64,000 nt of DNA, taken from NCBI GenBank assembly GCA_964449895.1, contig CAYVBY010000008.1, positions 44,259-108,258 of the forward strand, in the 5' to 3' direction. Origin of the DNA: Intestinibacter sp964449895. GTDB taxonomy: Bacteria > Bacillota > Clostridia > Peptostreptococcales > Peptostreptococcaceae. The notes below the pieces were generated by a model. It saw only the letters and a list, made by a program, of their open reading frames with translations, ran no database searches and had not been told where the DNA came from. The position numbers and the translations under genes are program-made. Shown piece by piece: positions 25,138-33,357 of the stretch. Numbering within the stretch: the first letter of the stretch is position 1; each line of letters starts with the position of its first letter.

Positions 25138-26535
25138 TTAGTCTTCTTTAGTTTCTTCTTTCATTTTTAATATGTAGAAACCATCATCTAGGGCATCTAT
25201 TATGATATATCCTCTGTCGTCTACAACTATATCTTCTGTAACTGCTAAACGAGGTCCTGGGAAACCTGGGAAATAAGATTCTTCCGGTTTCTTATTTGGA
25301 TTTGGTGGTATAAAGTATGCTATTTCTTTTATATAATATGGATCAGAAACATCATATACTCTTAACCCAGCATGGAAATAGCAACAATATACTCTATCTC
25401 CTCTTTGTTCTAACCATGGTTTATTATCCATTGGTTCATGTAGATTGTGTGGTCCAAATGGTCCCGGTTTTCCTAATCCTGCAACATTAAAGTTTGGATA
25501 TGGGAAATCTTTTGGAACTTCTGGATATGGGAATTCAGCTATTAATGTTGGTTTTTTTGGATTACTTACATCTATCATATGTATATTATTCATAGCTTGA
25601 ACTTCTTTTATCGCATCTGGTCCAAAGAATTGGAATCTTTCACCTTCATTTTGAACTACTACTAAATCTCTTCCTGGTAATGGTAGAGCTGTATGTGTTC
25701 TAGCTCCAGCTAAATGGCTTGAAAATGCTGGCATTAATGGTAATTCTCCTAAGCATTTTGGTCTTGTTAAATCTTCAACATCTAGTACTACTAAACCTGC
25801 TCCTCCATATCCACAATATGCTTTTCCATCTCTAACAAATGGAGGTCCATGAAGCCATCCTTTATCCATAAATGTTGGATTATGTGGTGCACATGGGTCA
25901 AATGTTCTGTCTGGATATCCATCTGCATATTGATCTGGTCTCCACCAACGACCTATTTCAACTGGATTTGTTGGATCTTGTATATCTATTATTCTATATA
26001 TTAAACCTTCAAATCCAACACAATCACTTGATAGATGTACATATCTTCCACCATTGTACATAAATCTATGTACACCCATTACATGTTTTAATCCGCAATC
26101 CCAATATCCTAAGAATTTTGGATTTAGTGGGTCTTCTTTTAAACTATAGATTCTAATACCTGCTTCACATTTAATATCTTTTAATTTAGCTTGATCTACA
26201 AGAGCCCCTGGTCCACTACCGCAACTCATTGCAACTATCATAAGATCATCTGCAATTTGTATTTTAGGACATGTAGTTGTTGGATATTCTACTGGATCTA
26301 CTACTTCAAAATGCTTTATAAACTTCGGATTATATGGATCTGTAACATCACTAATCATTACTCCATTTTTAGTTCCACCAAAACAGCATCCATATAAATA
26401 ATATTTTTCATTTTGTTTATATAATGCCATTTGGAACATTCCGCAAGTTCCATCTAAGTTATTAAAGGAACAAACTTCTAAATTTTTTATATATCCGTTA
26501 TTTCCTTCACCTTTTGCATAAAATTTATCTTGCAT
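25138..26535 (-). CDS. LVIVD-repeat beta-propeller protein
   Basis: A 465-residue soluble protein without a signal peptide. It is built of repeats ending in phrases such as ISDVTDPYNPKFI, RIIDIQDPTNPVEIG, LVVLDVEDLTRPKCLGE, HMIDVSNPKKPTLIAEF and LRVYDVSDPYYIKEIAYF, which are the LVIVD type of propeller blade. Conserved-looking histidines (APHNPTF, WLHGPPF, ARTHTALPL, FGPHNLHEP, CYFHAGLR) could form a central metal site like that of SBP56-type enzymes. It is the first gene after the LysR regulator. Enzymatic activity is inferred only from these His residues; a scaffold role is possible. Confidence 0.75.
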   Translation of the reverse strand: MQDKFYAKGEGNNGYIKNLEVCSFNNLDGTCGMFQMALYKQNEKYYLYGCCFGGTKNGVMISDVTDPYNPKFIKHFEVVDPVEYPTTTCPKIQIADDLMIVAMSCGSGPGALVDQAKLKDIKCEAGIRIYSLKEDPLNPKFLGYWDCGLKHVMGVHRFMYNGGRYVHLSSDCVGFEGLIYRIIDIQDPTNPVEIGRWWRPDQYADGYPDRTFDPCAPHNPTFMDKGWLHGPPFVRDGKAYCGYGGAGLVVLDVEDLTRPKCLGELPLMPAFSSHLAGARTHTALPLPGRDLVVVQNEGERFQFFGPDAIKEVQAMNNIHMIDVSNPKKPTLIAEFPYPEVPKDFPYPNFNVAGLGKPGPFGPHNLHEPMDNKPWLEQRGDRVYCCYFHAGLRVYDVSDPYYIKEIAYFIPPNPNKKPEESYFPGFPGPRLAVTEDIVVDDRGYIIIDALDDGFYILKMKEETKED

Positions 26536-26862
26536 CTTCGCCCTCTCTTTCTTCCTTATTTGTTAATTTCTATATTTATATTTTATTAAATTAAGTTTTT
26601 GAAGTCCAATATCGTTTTCTTCTTAATTTATAAGTTCAACTTATTAATAATTACTTTAATTTATAAGTTTTTATTATTAAACATAGTTTTATATATAAGT
26701 TTTTGTTATTATTTTTTTATACTTAAATTTTTCAAGATTTACTATAAATGCTATAAAATGACATTTGAATATAATATAATTTTATTTAATAGTTGTTCAT
26801 TTTTTAGTATTTTTATTAGCAATTATATATTTACTTTTAATATTTTTAGGGAGTGATTTTTT
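26536..26862. promoter_or_regulatory. Divergent control region with three phased half-sites
   Basis: The AT-rich gap between the propeller gene (minus) and lysR (plus) holds TATAAGTT at 26629-26636, 26662-26669 and 26694-26701, spaced 33 and 32 bp. The first is part of a perfect inverted repeat, ATAAGTT-C-AACTTAT (26630-26644), which fits the T-N11-A rule for LysR operators. No clear -35/-10 pair could be singled out in the A/T background. Confidence 0.6.
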
Positions 26863-27741
26863 TTGAATATTAGACAATTAGAATATTTCGTTTCGGTAGC
26901 AGAAAATTTAAGTTTTACAAAAGCTGCTGAAAAATTTTATATATCACAAACTGCAGTTACTCAACAAATAAAAGCTTTAGAAGGTCAATTAGGTGTGCAA
27001 TTATTAATAAGAAGTAAAAGACATGTTGAACTTACTCCTGCAGGGGAATTTTTTTTGAATGAAGCAAAAAAAATTTTAAAAAATATTGAAGATGTTGTAT
27101 ATAAAACACAACAGTTTTCTAATGGTTTTACTGGTACATTAAATATAGGATTTATAATCGGATACAAAAAAGATGCACTTATAAAATACATAAAAAACTT
27201 TTCTTCTTCTTTTCCAAATATAACTATAAATACTGGTAGTTATGAAATGACTGAACTTTTAGATTTAGTAAAAAATAATAATATGGATTTAGCCTTTGTT
27301 ATAAATCCAACTAATCATCCATTAAAGGATTTTGAATATATAAATTTAAATAAATACAATTTAGTAGCTATGATGCCTTCTTGTCATCCTTTGGCTAATA
27401 AAGATTCTATAGATTTATCTGAATTAAGAAATGATAAATTTATATTTGTAAAAGAAAGTAGCGATGAATACGGTCAAAAATCTATGGTTCAAGATATGTA
27501 TTCTAAAGCTGGTTTTGTTCCTACAATAGTTCAGCGTAGTAACGATATGTCTACTATCGAATCTATGGTAGCTGCTAACATCGGTGTTTCAATTTTACCA
27601 TCTTTTTGTGTTCCTCAAAATCCAGAAAAAGAAATATCAATTGTTCCTATAAACGGAACTACTAATAGAATCGATGTAATTGTTATTTGGAATAAAGATA
27701 ATACTAATCCAGCATTAAACAAATTTATATCTATAATATAA
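26863..27741 (+). CDS. LysR-family transcriptional regulator of the oxoacid locus
   Basis: A 292-residue regulator. The N-terminal winged helix is MNIRQLEYFVSVAENLSFTK followed by AAEKFYISQTAVTQQIKALE, typical of LysR. The C-terminal effector domain (about 92-292) is of periplasmic-binding type. The start is TTG at 26863 with RBS AGGGAGTG about 7 nt upstream. It is divergent from the propeller gene, the classical arrangement for a LysR regulator that activates its neighbour. The effector is probably a pathway substrate, but that is inference. Confidence 0.9.
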   Translation: MNIRQLEYFVSVAENLSFTKAAEKFYISQTAVTQQIKALEGQLGVQLLIRSKRHVELTPAGEFFLNEAKKILKNIEDVVYKTQQFSNGFTGTLNIGFIIGYKKDALIKYIKNFSSSFPNITINTGSYEMTELLDLVKNNNMDLAFVINPTNHPLKDFEYINLNKYNLVAMMPSCHPLANKDSIDLSELRNDKFIFVKESSDEYGQKSMVQDMYSKAGFVPTIVQRSNDMSTIESMVAANIGVSILPSFCVPQNPEKEISIVPINGTTNRIDVIVIWNKDNTNPALNKFISII

Positions 27742-27784
27742 AAATATATTGATTTTTTATATAGACTTTTTACAATTATAAAAT

Positions 27785-27822
27785 AAAAGACCTGTCCTTG
27801 AATTGGACAGGTCTTTTATTTT
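27785..27822. terminator. Bidirectional terminator between lysR and ribU
   Basis: AAAAGACCTGTCC (27785-27797) pairs with GGACAGGTCTTTT (27805-27817) around a 7-nt loop; T-runs lie on both strands. It serves both converging genes. Confidence 0.92.
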
Positions 27823-27831
27823 ATAATCTAT

Positions 27832-28440
27832 CTAAACATTTAATATTTTTTCTATTTTTTTGTATAATGGCAAAATTACCACTGTCATAATTGCACCTTT
27901 TAATAAGTTAAATGGTATAATTAACCAAATCATAAAGCTAAATAAATCTGTTACTCTAGGATTTAATGCATTTCCCATTCCTATTATTACTTCCATAGGT
28001 ATCATTATTTTTGCGTATAATGGGAATGTTATTAAATAGTTAACTACTGCACCTACTATTGCCATAAGTATTGTCCCAATTATAGCTCCTATTACTATAT
28101 TTTTATAGCTTTTAACTTTTTTGCAGAATGCGCAAATCATAATTACATAAGGTCCTGAAATTAATATATTTGCAAATTCTCCAACTCCTCCAGTTGTACT
28201 TCCTGTTAATGCTTGTAATAAATTCTTTAGCATAACTATTGTAAATCCAGCTGCTGGACCCATTGATATTCCACCAAAAACTGCTACAACATCAGATAAA
28301 TCAATTTTTAAAAATGGTGGAAATATAGGTAATGGTATTTCTATAAATCTTAAAAAGTAAGATATTGCTGATAATATTCCTATTAGCGCTATAATTCTAG
28401 TAGACATATGTTTTCTTGTAGTGTTAAAACTTTGTTCCAT
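27832..28440 (-). CDS. ribU: Riboflavin ECF transporter S component RibU
   Basis: A 202-residue membrane protein with about six segments. The sequence RIIALIGILSAISYFLRFIEIPLP near the start, FLKIDLSDVVAVFGGI, and the later GPAAGFTIVMLKNLLQ are typical of ECF S components for riboflavin. It binds substrate and works with the shared EcfAA'T module, which is not in this window. An FMN riboswitch upstream confirms the vitamin. RBS GGAGG lies before the ATG. It is monocistronic, with terminators on both sides. Confidence 0.92.
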   Translation of the reverse strand: MEQSFNTTRKHMSTRIIALIGILSAISYFLRFIEIPLPIFPPFLKIDLSDVVAVFGGISMGPAAGFTIVMLKNLLQALTGSTTGGVGEFANILISGPYVIMICAFCKKVKSYKNIVIGAIIGTILMAIVGAVVNYLITFPLYAKIMIPMEVIIGMGNALNPRVTDLFSFMIWLIIPFNLLKGAIMTVVILPLYKKIEKILNV

Positions 28441-28480
28441 AATATAACCTCCAATAATATATAAAATTATTATAGGTCAA

Positions 28481-28516
28481 TAAAAAAACTCGAGAGAATC
28501 TTCTTCTTCGAGTTTT
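28481..28516 (-). terminator. Riboswitch terminator upstream of ribU
   Basis: On the minus strand AAAACTCGA and TCGAGTTTT (28508-28516 and 28485-28493) form a stem, followed by a T-run. It lies between the FMN aptamer and ribU and should form when FMN is bound, shutting off the gene. Confidence 0.8.
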
Positions 28517-28547
28517 ATGAGCAATCATAATAAATTTTAAAATTCAT

Positions 28548-28670
28548 AACTCTCTTCTCTCATCCAGACTCTACTGTCGGCTTTGGAATTTCACCAAATC
28601 AGCTATTATAAAAATAGTTCGCGGGCTTTACCGCCGGTAGGGAATTTCACCCTGCCCCGAAGATTTTCTA
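28548..28670 (-). promoter_or_regulatory. FMN riboswitch (RFN element)
   Basis: Minus-strand landmarks of the RFN aptamer are present in order: ATCTTCGGGGCAGGGTGAAA, then CCCTACCGGCGGTAAAGCCC, GCGAAC, GGTGAAATTCC, AAAGCCGACAGTAGAGTCTG and GATGAGAGAAG. The spacing and the closing helix are normal. The element sits in the ribU leader and senses FMN. Confidence 0.96.
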
Positions 28671-28700
28671 GTTATTTTATTTTTCCTATTTATACTTATA

Positions 28701-28729
28701 ATAGTAATTAATTTATGTTTATATGTCAA
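28701..28729 (-). promoter_or_regulatory. Promoter of ribU
   Basis: Minus strand TTGACA (28724-28729), a 17-bp spacer and TACTAT (28701-28706) lie about 30 bp upstream of the FMN aptamer, giving a leader of about 250 nt. Confidence 0.7.
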
Positions 28730-28802
28730 CTATATCAAAAAAATTAATTTATAGCTATGAATTTTTATCAGTAGTTTTCTATATATTTCAGTCTATTTTA
28801 AT

Positions 28803-30005
28803 TTATCTTTTGTATACTATCTTACCATCTATTATTGTATATAATACATTACTTTGAATTTCTAAAGGGTTATTGTCCCAAATTACTATGTCAGCATCTT
28901 TTCCAACTTCAATTGAGCCAACTCTGTCTTCTATTCCTAAAACTTTTGCAGGATTTATAGTTATAGCTTCTAATGCTTTTTCTTGTTTCATTCCGTATTT
29001 AACAGCTAAACCTGCACATATAGGTAAATATTGAAGTGGAATTACTGGATGATCTGTCATTAAACAAATATCCTTTCCTGCATTTGATAAAATCCCAGCA
29101 GTTTCAAATGTTAAGTTTCTAAGCTCTACTTTTGATCTTTCTGATAAAGATGGTCCCACTATTAGTGGATAGTCTTCTTCTAATAATTCTTCCACTATAA
29201 TATGACCTTCTGTACAGTGGTCTAATGTAAGCTTTAATCCAAATTCTTCTGCAATTCTTATCGCAGTAAACATATCATCAGCTCTATGTGCATGTGCTTT
29301 TAGAGGAATTTCTTTTTTCAAAACAGGTATAAGCGATTCTAATTTAATATCAAATTCTGGCTTATCTACATCTTCATCTTCTTCCGATGCTTTTAAGTCA
29401 TCTAGATAGTCTTGTGCTTTTCTAAGATTTTCTCTAAGCAATGCGGCAATTGCCATTCTAGTTTGTGGTGTATCTTCATTTCCTCCATAGCATGATTTTG
29501 GATTTTCACCGAACGCAATCTTTGATGCAACTGGATTTTTTATTACCATCTTGTCTATTCTTCTACCAAAAGTTTTTATAGCAGCAGCTTGACCTCCCAT
29601 AACATTTGCACTTCCTGGAGTTGTGCAAACTGCAGTTATTCCGCCTTCGTATGCTTCCTTGAAGGTTCTATCCATTGGGTTTACTCCATCAATTACATTT
29701 AAATGTGGCGTTATTGGATCTGTCTCCTCGTTTCCATCTGCACCTTCCATTCCCATTCCGTCTTCCCAAAGACCTAGGTGAGTATGTGCATCAATAAATC
29801 CTGGATATATAAATTTTCCTTCTGCATCTATAACTTCTACATCTTCAGATATTTCATTTTCCATTATTTCATCAGATTTAGCTTGAGACATAAAAGATTC
29901 TATATCGTCTGTAATTGCTAAAATTTTCTTGTCTTTAATTAATATGTTTGATTTTTTTACTCCTTCAGTAATTGTATTTATTGTTCCATTTTTTATAATT
30001 AACAC
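28803..30005 (-). CDS. Amidohydrolase (imidazolonepropionase/dihydroorotase superfamily)
   Basis: A 400-residue metal-dependent hydrolase. The metal motif FIDAHTHLGLWEDG lies near residue 75, later metal ligands lie in KAHAHRADD and LDHCTEGH, and the late Asp in CLMTDHPVIPL. The C-terminal small beta domain reads GSIEVGKDADIVIWD. I start at the GTG at 30005, since GGAGG lies 5 nt before it; a TTG at 30017 overlaps that RBS. An acidic insertion (KASEEDEDVDKPEF) lies mid-domain. The substrate is unknown. It follows tex, with 22 bp between them. Confidence 0.83.
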   Translation of the reverse strand: MLIIKNGTINTITEGVKKSNILIKDKKILAITDDIESFMSQAKSDEIMENEISEDVEVIDAEGKFIYPGFIDAHTHLGLWEDGMGMEGADGNEETDPITPHLNVIDGVNPMDRTFKEAYEGGITAVCTTPGSANVMGGQAAAIKTFGRRIDKMVIKNPVASKIAFGENPKSCYGGNEDTPQTRMAIAALLRENLRKAQDYLDDLKASEEDEDVDKPEFDIKLESLIPVLKKEIPLKAHAHRADDMFTAIRIAEEFGLKLTLDHCTEGHIIVEELLEEDYPLIVGPSLSERSKVELRNLTFETAGILSNAGKDICLMTDHPVIPLQYLPICAGLAVKYGMKQEKALEAITINPAKVLGIEDRVGSIEVGKDADIVIWDNNPLEIQSNVLYTIIDGKIVYKR

Positions 30006-30027
30006 TTTATCCTCCAACTATTTTCGA

Positions 30028-32169
30028 TTAAAGTTTCATAGATAAAGAAACTCTACCTTTATCTAAATCTATACCTATTACTTTAACATCTACTATATCT
30101 CCAACAGAAACTATTTCCATAGGATCTTTTACAAATTTGTTACTCATTTGTGATTTGTGAACAAGTCCATCATTTTTGATTCCAATATCTACGAAAGCTC
30201 CAAAGTCAACTACATTTCGTACAGTTCCTTTCAAAATCATACCTTCTTGAATATCTTCTATCTTTAAGACATCTGTTCTTAAAATAGGCTTCATACCCTC
30301 ATCTCTAGGGTCACGCCCTGGCTTTTTAATTTCTAATATTATATCTTTTAAAGTAGGTTCACCTACTTCTAATTTTTGGCTTATTTGTTTTAAACCTATT
30401 TTTTTAACTCTATCATCTATATCAGATATATTTTTATTTTCAATATCCTTCATAGTATAGCCTAGCATTTCTATCATATTTTTACATACATCATAACTTT
30501 CTGGATGTACTCCTGTATTATCTAGAGGATTTTTGCCTCCTGCAATTCTCATAAATCCAGCACATTGAACAAATGCACTTGGTCCTAGTCTTTTAACTTT
30601 TTTAAGTTGAGCTCTAGATGTAAAATCTCCATTTTCTTCTCTATATGCTACTATATTTTTTGCTACTGCTTTAGTTATACCAGATACATGTTCAAGTAGT
30701 GAATATGATGCAGTATTTAAGTCTACTCCAACACTATTAACTGAATCTTCCACAACTCCATCTAAAACCTCAGTAAGTCTTTTTTTATTTAAGTCATGTT
30801 GATATTGCCCAACACCTATATTTTGAGGTTCTATTTTTACAAGCTCTGCAAGTGGATCTTGAAGTCTTCTACCAATTGAAATCGCACCTCTTATAGATAC
30901 ATTTATATCAGGATGTTCCTCTGCTGCTAGCTCTGACGCTGAGTATATAGATGCTCCAGCTTCACTTACTATTACATATTGACAGTTTAAATTTTCTTCT
31001 TTAATTAAATTAGACATCATGTTTTCTGATTCTCTAGATGCAGTACCATTTCCAATTGCTATTACATCTATATTGTGTTTTTTTACAAGATCTATAACTT
31101 TCTTTTTAGCTGATTCCATCTTTTGTTGTGGTTTATGTGGATATACTATTGCTTGATCTAAAAATTTTCCATTTTTATCTACTACTGCTATCTTACATCC
31201 ATTTACATATCCTGGGTCAAACCCCATTACTACCTTATCTTTAAGTGGTGGTTGAAGTAATAAATTCTTGATATTTTCACCAAATACACTTATAGCTCTT
31301 TCTTGTGCATTTTCAGTTAAATAAGCTCTTATCTCCCTTTCTATAGATGGGAATATAAGTCTCTTATATGAATCCTCTATCGCGATAATTATTTCTTTTT
31401 CATTTTTTGAGTTATTTTTATTTATGTATTTATTTTCTATATAATTTAATACTTGAGAATTATCTATTTCTAATTTAACCTTAAGGAAGTTTTCTTTTTC
31501 ACCTCTGTTTATAGCTAATACCCTATGTGATGCCATGGTTTTAACTTGTTCGCTATAATCATAATACATGTCATATACTGATTTTTCGTCAGTTGTATTT
31601 TGAGTGGAAATCACACCATGGTCTATAGATAATTTTCTTATGTATTTTCTTATATCGGCATCATCAGAAACTATTTCAGCAATTATGTCTAATGCTCCCT
31701 TTATAGCATCTTGTGCTGTTTCAACACCTTTTTCTAAGTCTATATACTTAGATGCTTCAGTATCTATATCAGATATATTCTTTTGTAAAATATCATTAGC
31801 TAAAGGTTCTAATCCTTTTTCTTTAGCTATAATTGCTCTAGTTCTTTTCTTTTGTTTGTAAGGAGCATAGATGTCCTCTACTTCTTGAAGAGTTTTAGAT
31901 TTTTGTATATTTTTTAGTATTTTATCTGTTAACTTTCCTTGTTCATCTATTATTCTAATTACATCTTCTTTTCTAGATTCTAAATTTCTTAAATAAACAA
32001 GTCTATCATATAACTGTCTTAAAACGACATCACTCATTTCTCCAGTCATTTCTTTTCTATATCTAGCTATAAAAGGTATAGTATTACCTTCATCAATTAA
32101 TTTTACTGTGTTATCAATATATTCTCTTTTTAAATTAAATTCTTTTTCTAAAATATTGTATATATCCAA
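30028..32169 (-). CDS. tex: RNA-binding S1-domain protein Tex
   Basis: A 713-residue Tex/YhgF protein of the transcription-elongation/RNA-binding family. The N-terminal helix-turn-helix region (KEFNLKREYIDNTVKLIDEG) is followed by a YqgF-like nuclease fold (VMGFDPGYVNGCKIAVVDK), helix-hairpin-helix motifs (VSGITKAVAKNIVAYREENG) and a C-terminal S1 domain (GMILKGTVRNVVDFGAFVDI). Length and domain order are normal. RBS AAGGAGG. It lies between prfB, whose terminator intervenes, and the amidohydrolase. Confidence 0.94.
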   Translation of the reverse strand: MDIYNILEKEFNLKREYIDNTVKLIDEGNTIPFIARYRKEMTGEMSDVVLRQLYDRLVYLRNLESRKEDVIRIIDEQGKLTDKILKNIQKSKTLQEVEDIYAPYKQKKRTRAIIAKEKGLEPLANDILQKNISDIDTEASKYIDLEKGVETAQDAIKGALDIIAEIVSDDADIRKYIRKLSIDHGVISTQNTTDEKSVYDMYYDYSEQVKTMASHRVLAINRGEKENFLKVKLEIDNSQVLNYIENKYINKNNSKNEKEIIIAIEDSYKRLIFPSIEREIRAYLTENAQERAISVFGENIKNLLLQPPLKDKVVMGFDPGYVNGCKIAVVDKNGKFLDQAIVYPHKPQQKMESAKKKVIDLVKKHNIDVIAIGNGTASRESENMMSNLIKEENLNCQYVIVSEAGASIYSASELAAEEHPDINVSIRGAISIGRRLQDPLAELVKIEPQNIGVGQYQHDLNKKRLTEVLDGVVEDSVNSVGVDLNTASYSLLEHVSGITKAVAKNIVAYREENGDFTSRAQLKKVKRLGPSAFVQCAGFMRIAGGKNPLDNTGVHPESYDVCKNMIEMLGYTMKDIENKNISDIDDRVKKIGLKQISQKLEVGEPTLKDIILEIKKPGRDPRDEGMKPILRTDVLKIEDIQEGMILKGTVRNVVDFGAFVDIGIKNDGLVHKSQMSNKFVKDPMEIVSVGDIVDVKVIGIDLDKGRVSLSMKL

Positions 32170-32184
32170 ACCCCAAAACCTCCT

Positions 32185-32224
32185 TCAAAAAACAGGGAGC
32201 TAGCAACCATCTGCCAAGCCCCCT
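32185..32224 (-). terminator. Terminator after prfB
   Basis: On the minus strand AGGGGGCT pairs with AGCTCCCT (32217-32224 and 32194-32201), followed by GTTTTTTG. This separates prfB from tex. Confidence 0.75.
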
Positions 32225-32234
32225 TATTTTATTT

Positions 32235-33348
32235 TTATTTACTTTTTATTTTATTCATTTTTAAGTATTCATTTATAAATAAATCTAGATTTCCATCTAA
32301 TACACTATCCACATTTCCCATTTCTGCGTTAGTTCTATGATCTTTAACCAACTTATAAGGCTGAAATACATAAGATCTTATTTGACTTCCCCATGTTATT
32401 TGTGAATATTTACCTTGTATATCTTCTATTCTCTCTTTATTTTCTAATTCCTTTAAATGAATAAGCTTTCCTTTTAACATTTTCATCGCTAAATCTTTAT
32501 TTTTAAATTGCGATCTTTCATTTTGGCATTGTACTACTACACCAGTTGGAATATGAGTTATTCTAACTGCTGAATCAGTCGTATTTACATGTTGTCCCCC
32601 AGCACCTGATGATCTATAGGTATCTATTTTTAAATCACTTGGATTTATATCTATTTCTATACTATCATCAATCTCTGGTGTAACATCTACTGACACAAAT
32701 GAAGTATGTCTTTTGCCTGATGCATCAAAAGGAGATATTCTAACTATTCTATGAACTCCCTTTTCACTTTTTAGGTATCCATAGGCATTAAGTCCTTCTA
32801 TTAATAGAGTAACACTTTTTATACCTGCTGCTGGATCTTGTAACATATCTAAAGTTTTAACTTTAAATCCTTTATTATCAGCCCATCTAAGATACATTCT
32901 AAGAAGGATTTGTGCACAATCTTGTGCATCCAATCCTCCAGTACCTGCATTTATAGCTAATATAGCATTACTACCATCATATTGTCCACTTAATAAAGTC
33001 TTTATTTTTACTTTATCTATTTTATTTTCTAGATTTTTTATGGATTTTTCTATATCTTTTTCTACAGACTCATCACTTTCTTCCAAACCTAATTCTATAA
33101 GAATTTCAATTTCTTCTAAATCTTCTTGTAAGCTTTCATATTCTTCAACAATTGATTTTAAGTCGTTGTTTATTTGAAGTATTTTTTGAGCCCTTTCATT
33201 GTCATCCCAAAAATCTTGACAGTTTATTTGTTCTTCATATTTTTTGATTTCCTCGTTCTTTGAAGCTAAGTCAAAGGGAAACACCCAATTCTTGTAAATC
33301 TTTAGACATATTCTCTACAGATTGTCTATAATCTAACTCTCTTAACAT
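32235..33348 (-). CDS. prfB: Peptide chain release factor 2, with programmed +1 frameshift
   Basis: RF2 is made from two frames. The first has 25 codons (MLRELDYRQSVENMSKDLQE, then LGVSL) from the ATG at 33348, which has RBS TAGGAGG. It ends at the in-frame TGA at 33271-33273 in the context CTT-TGA-C. A +1 shift at CTT continues with GAC at 33272, giving about 370 residues in all. The stop-codon recognition motif RISPFDASG and the peptidyl-hydrolysis motif SGAGGQHVN are present. Frameshifting is autoregulatory: low RF2 favours the shift. The stimulatory Shine-Dalgarno-like sequence before the slip site is weak (GGGTG). It starts 9 bp after the secA stop. Confidence 0.95.
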
Positions 33349-33357
33349 TAGAGCCTC

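Noticed and set aside
28548..28670. Cobalamin or TPP riboswitch upstream of the ECF transporter
   Set aside because: The conserved blocks match the FMN (RFN) element throughout.
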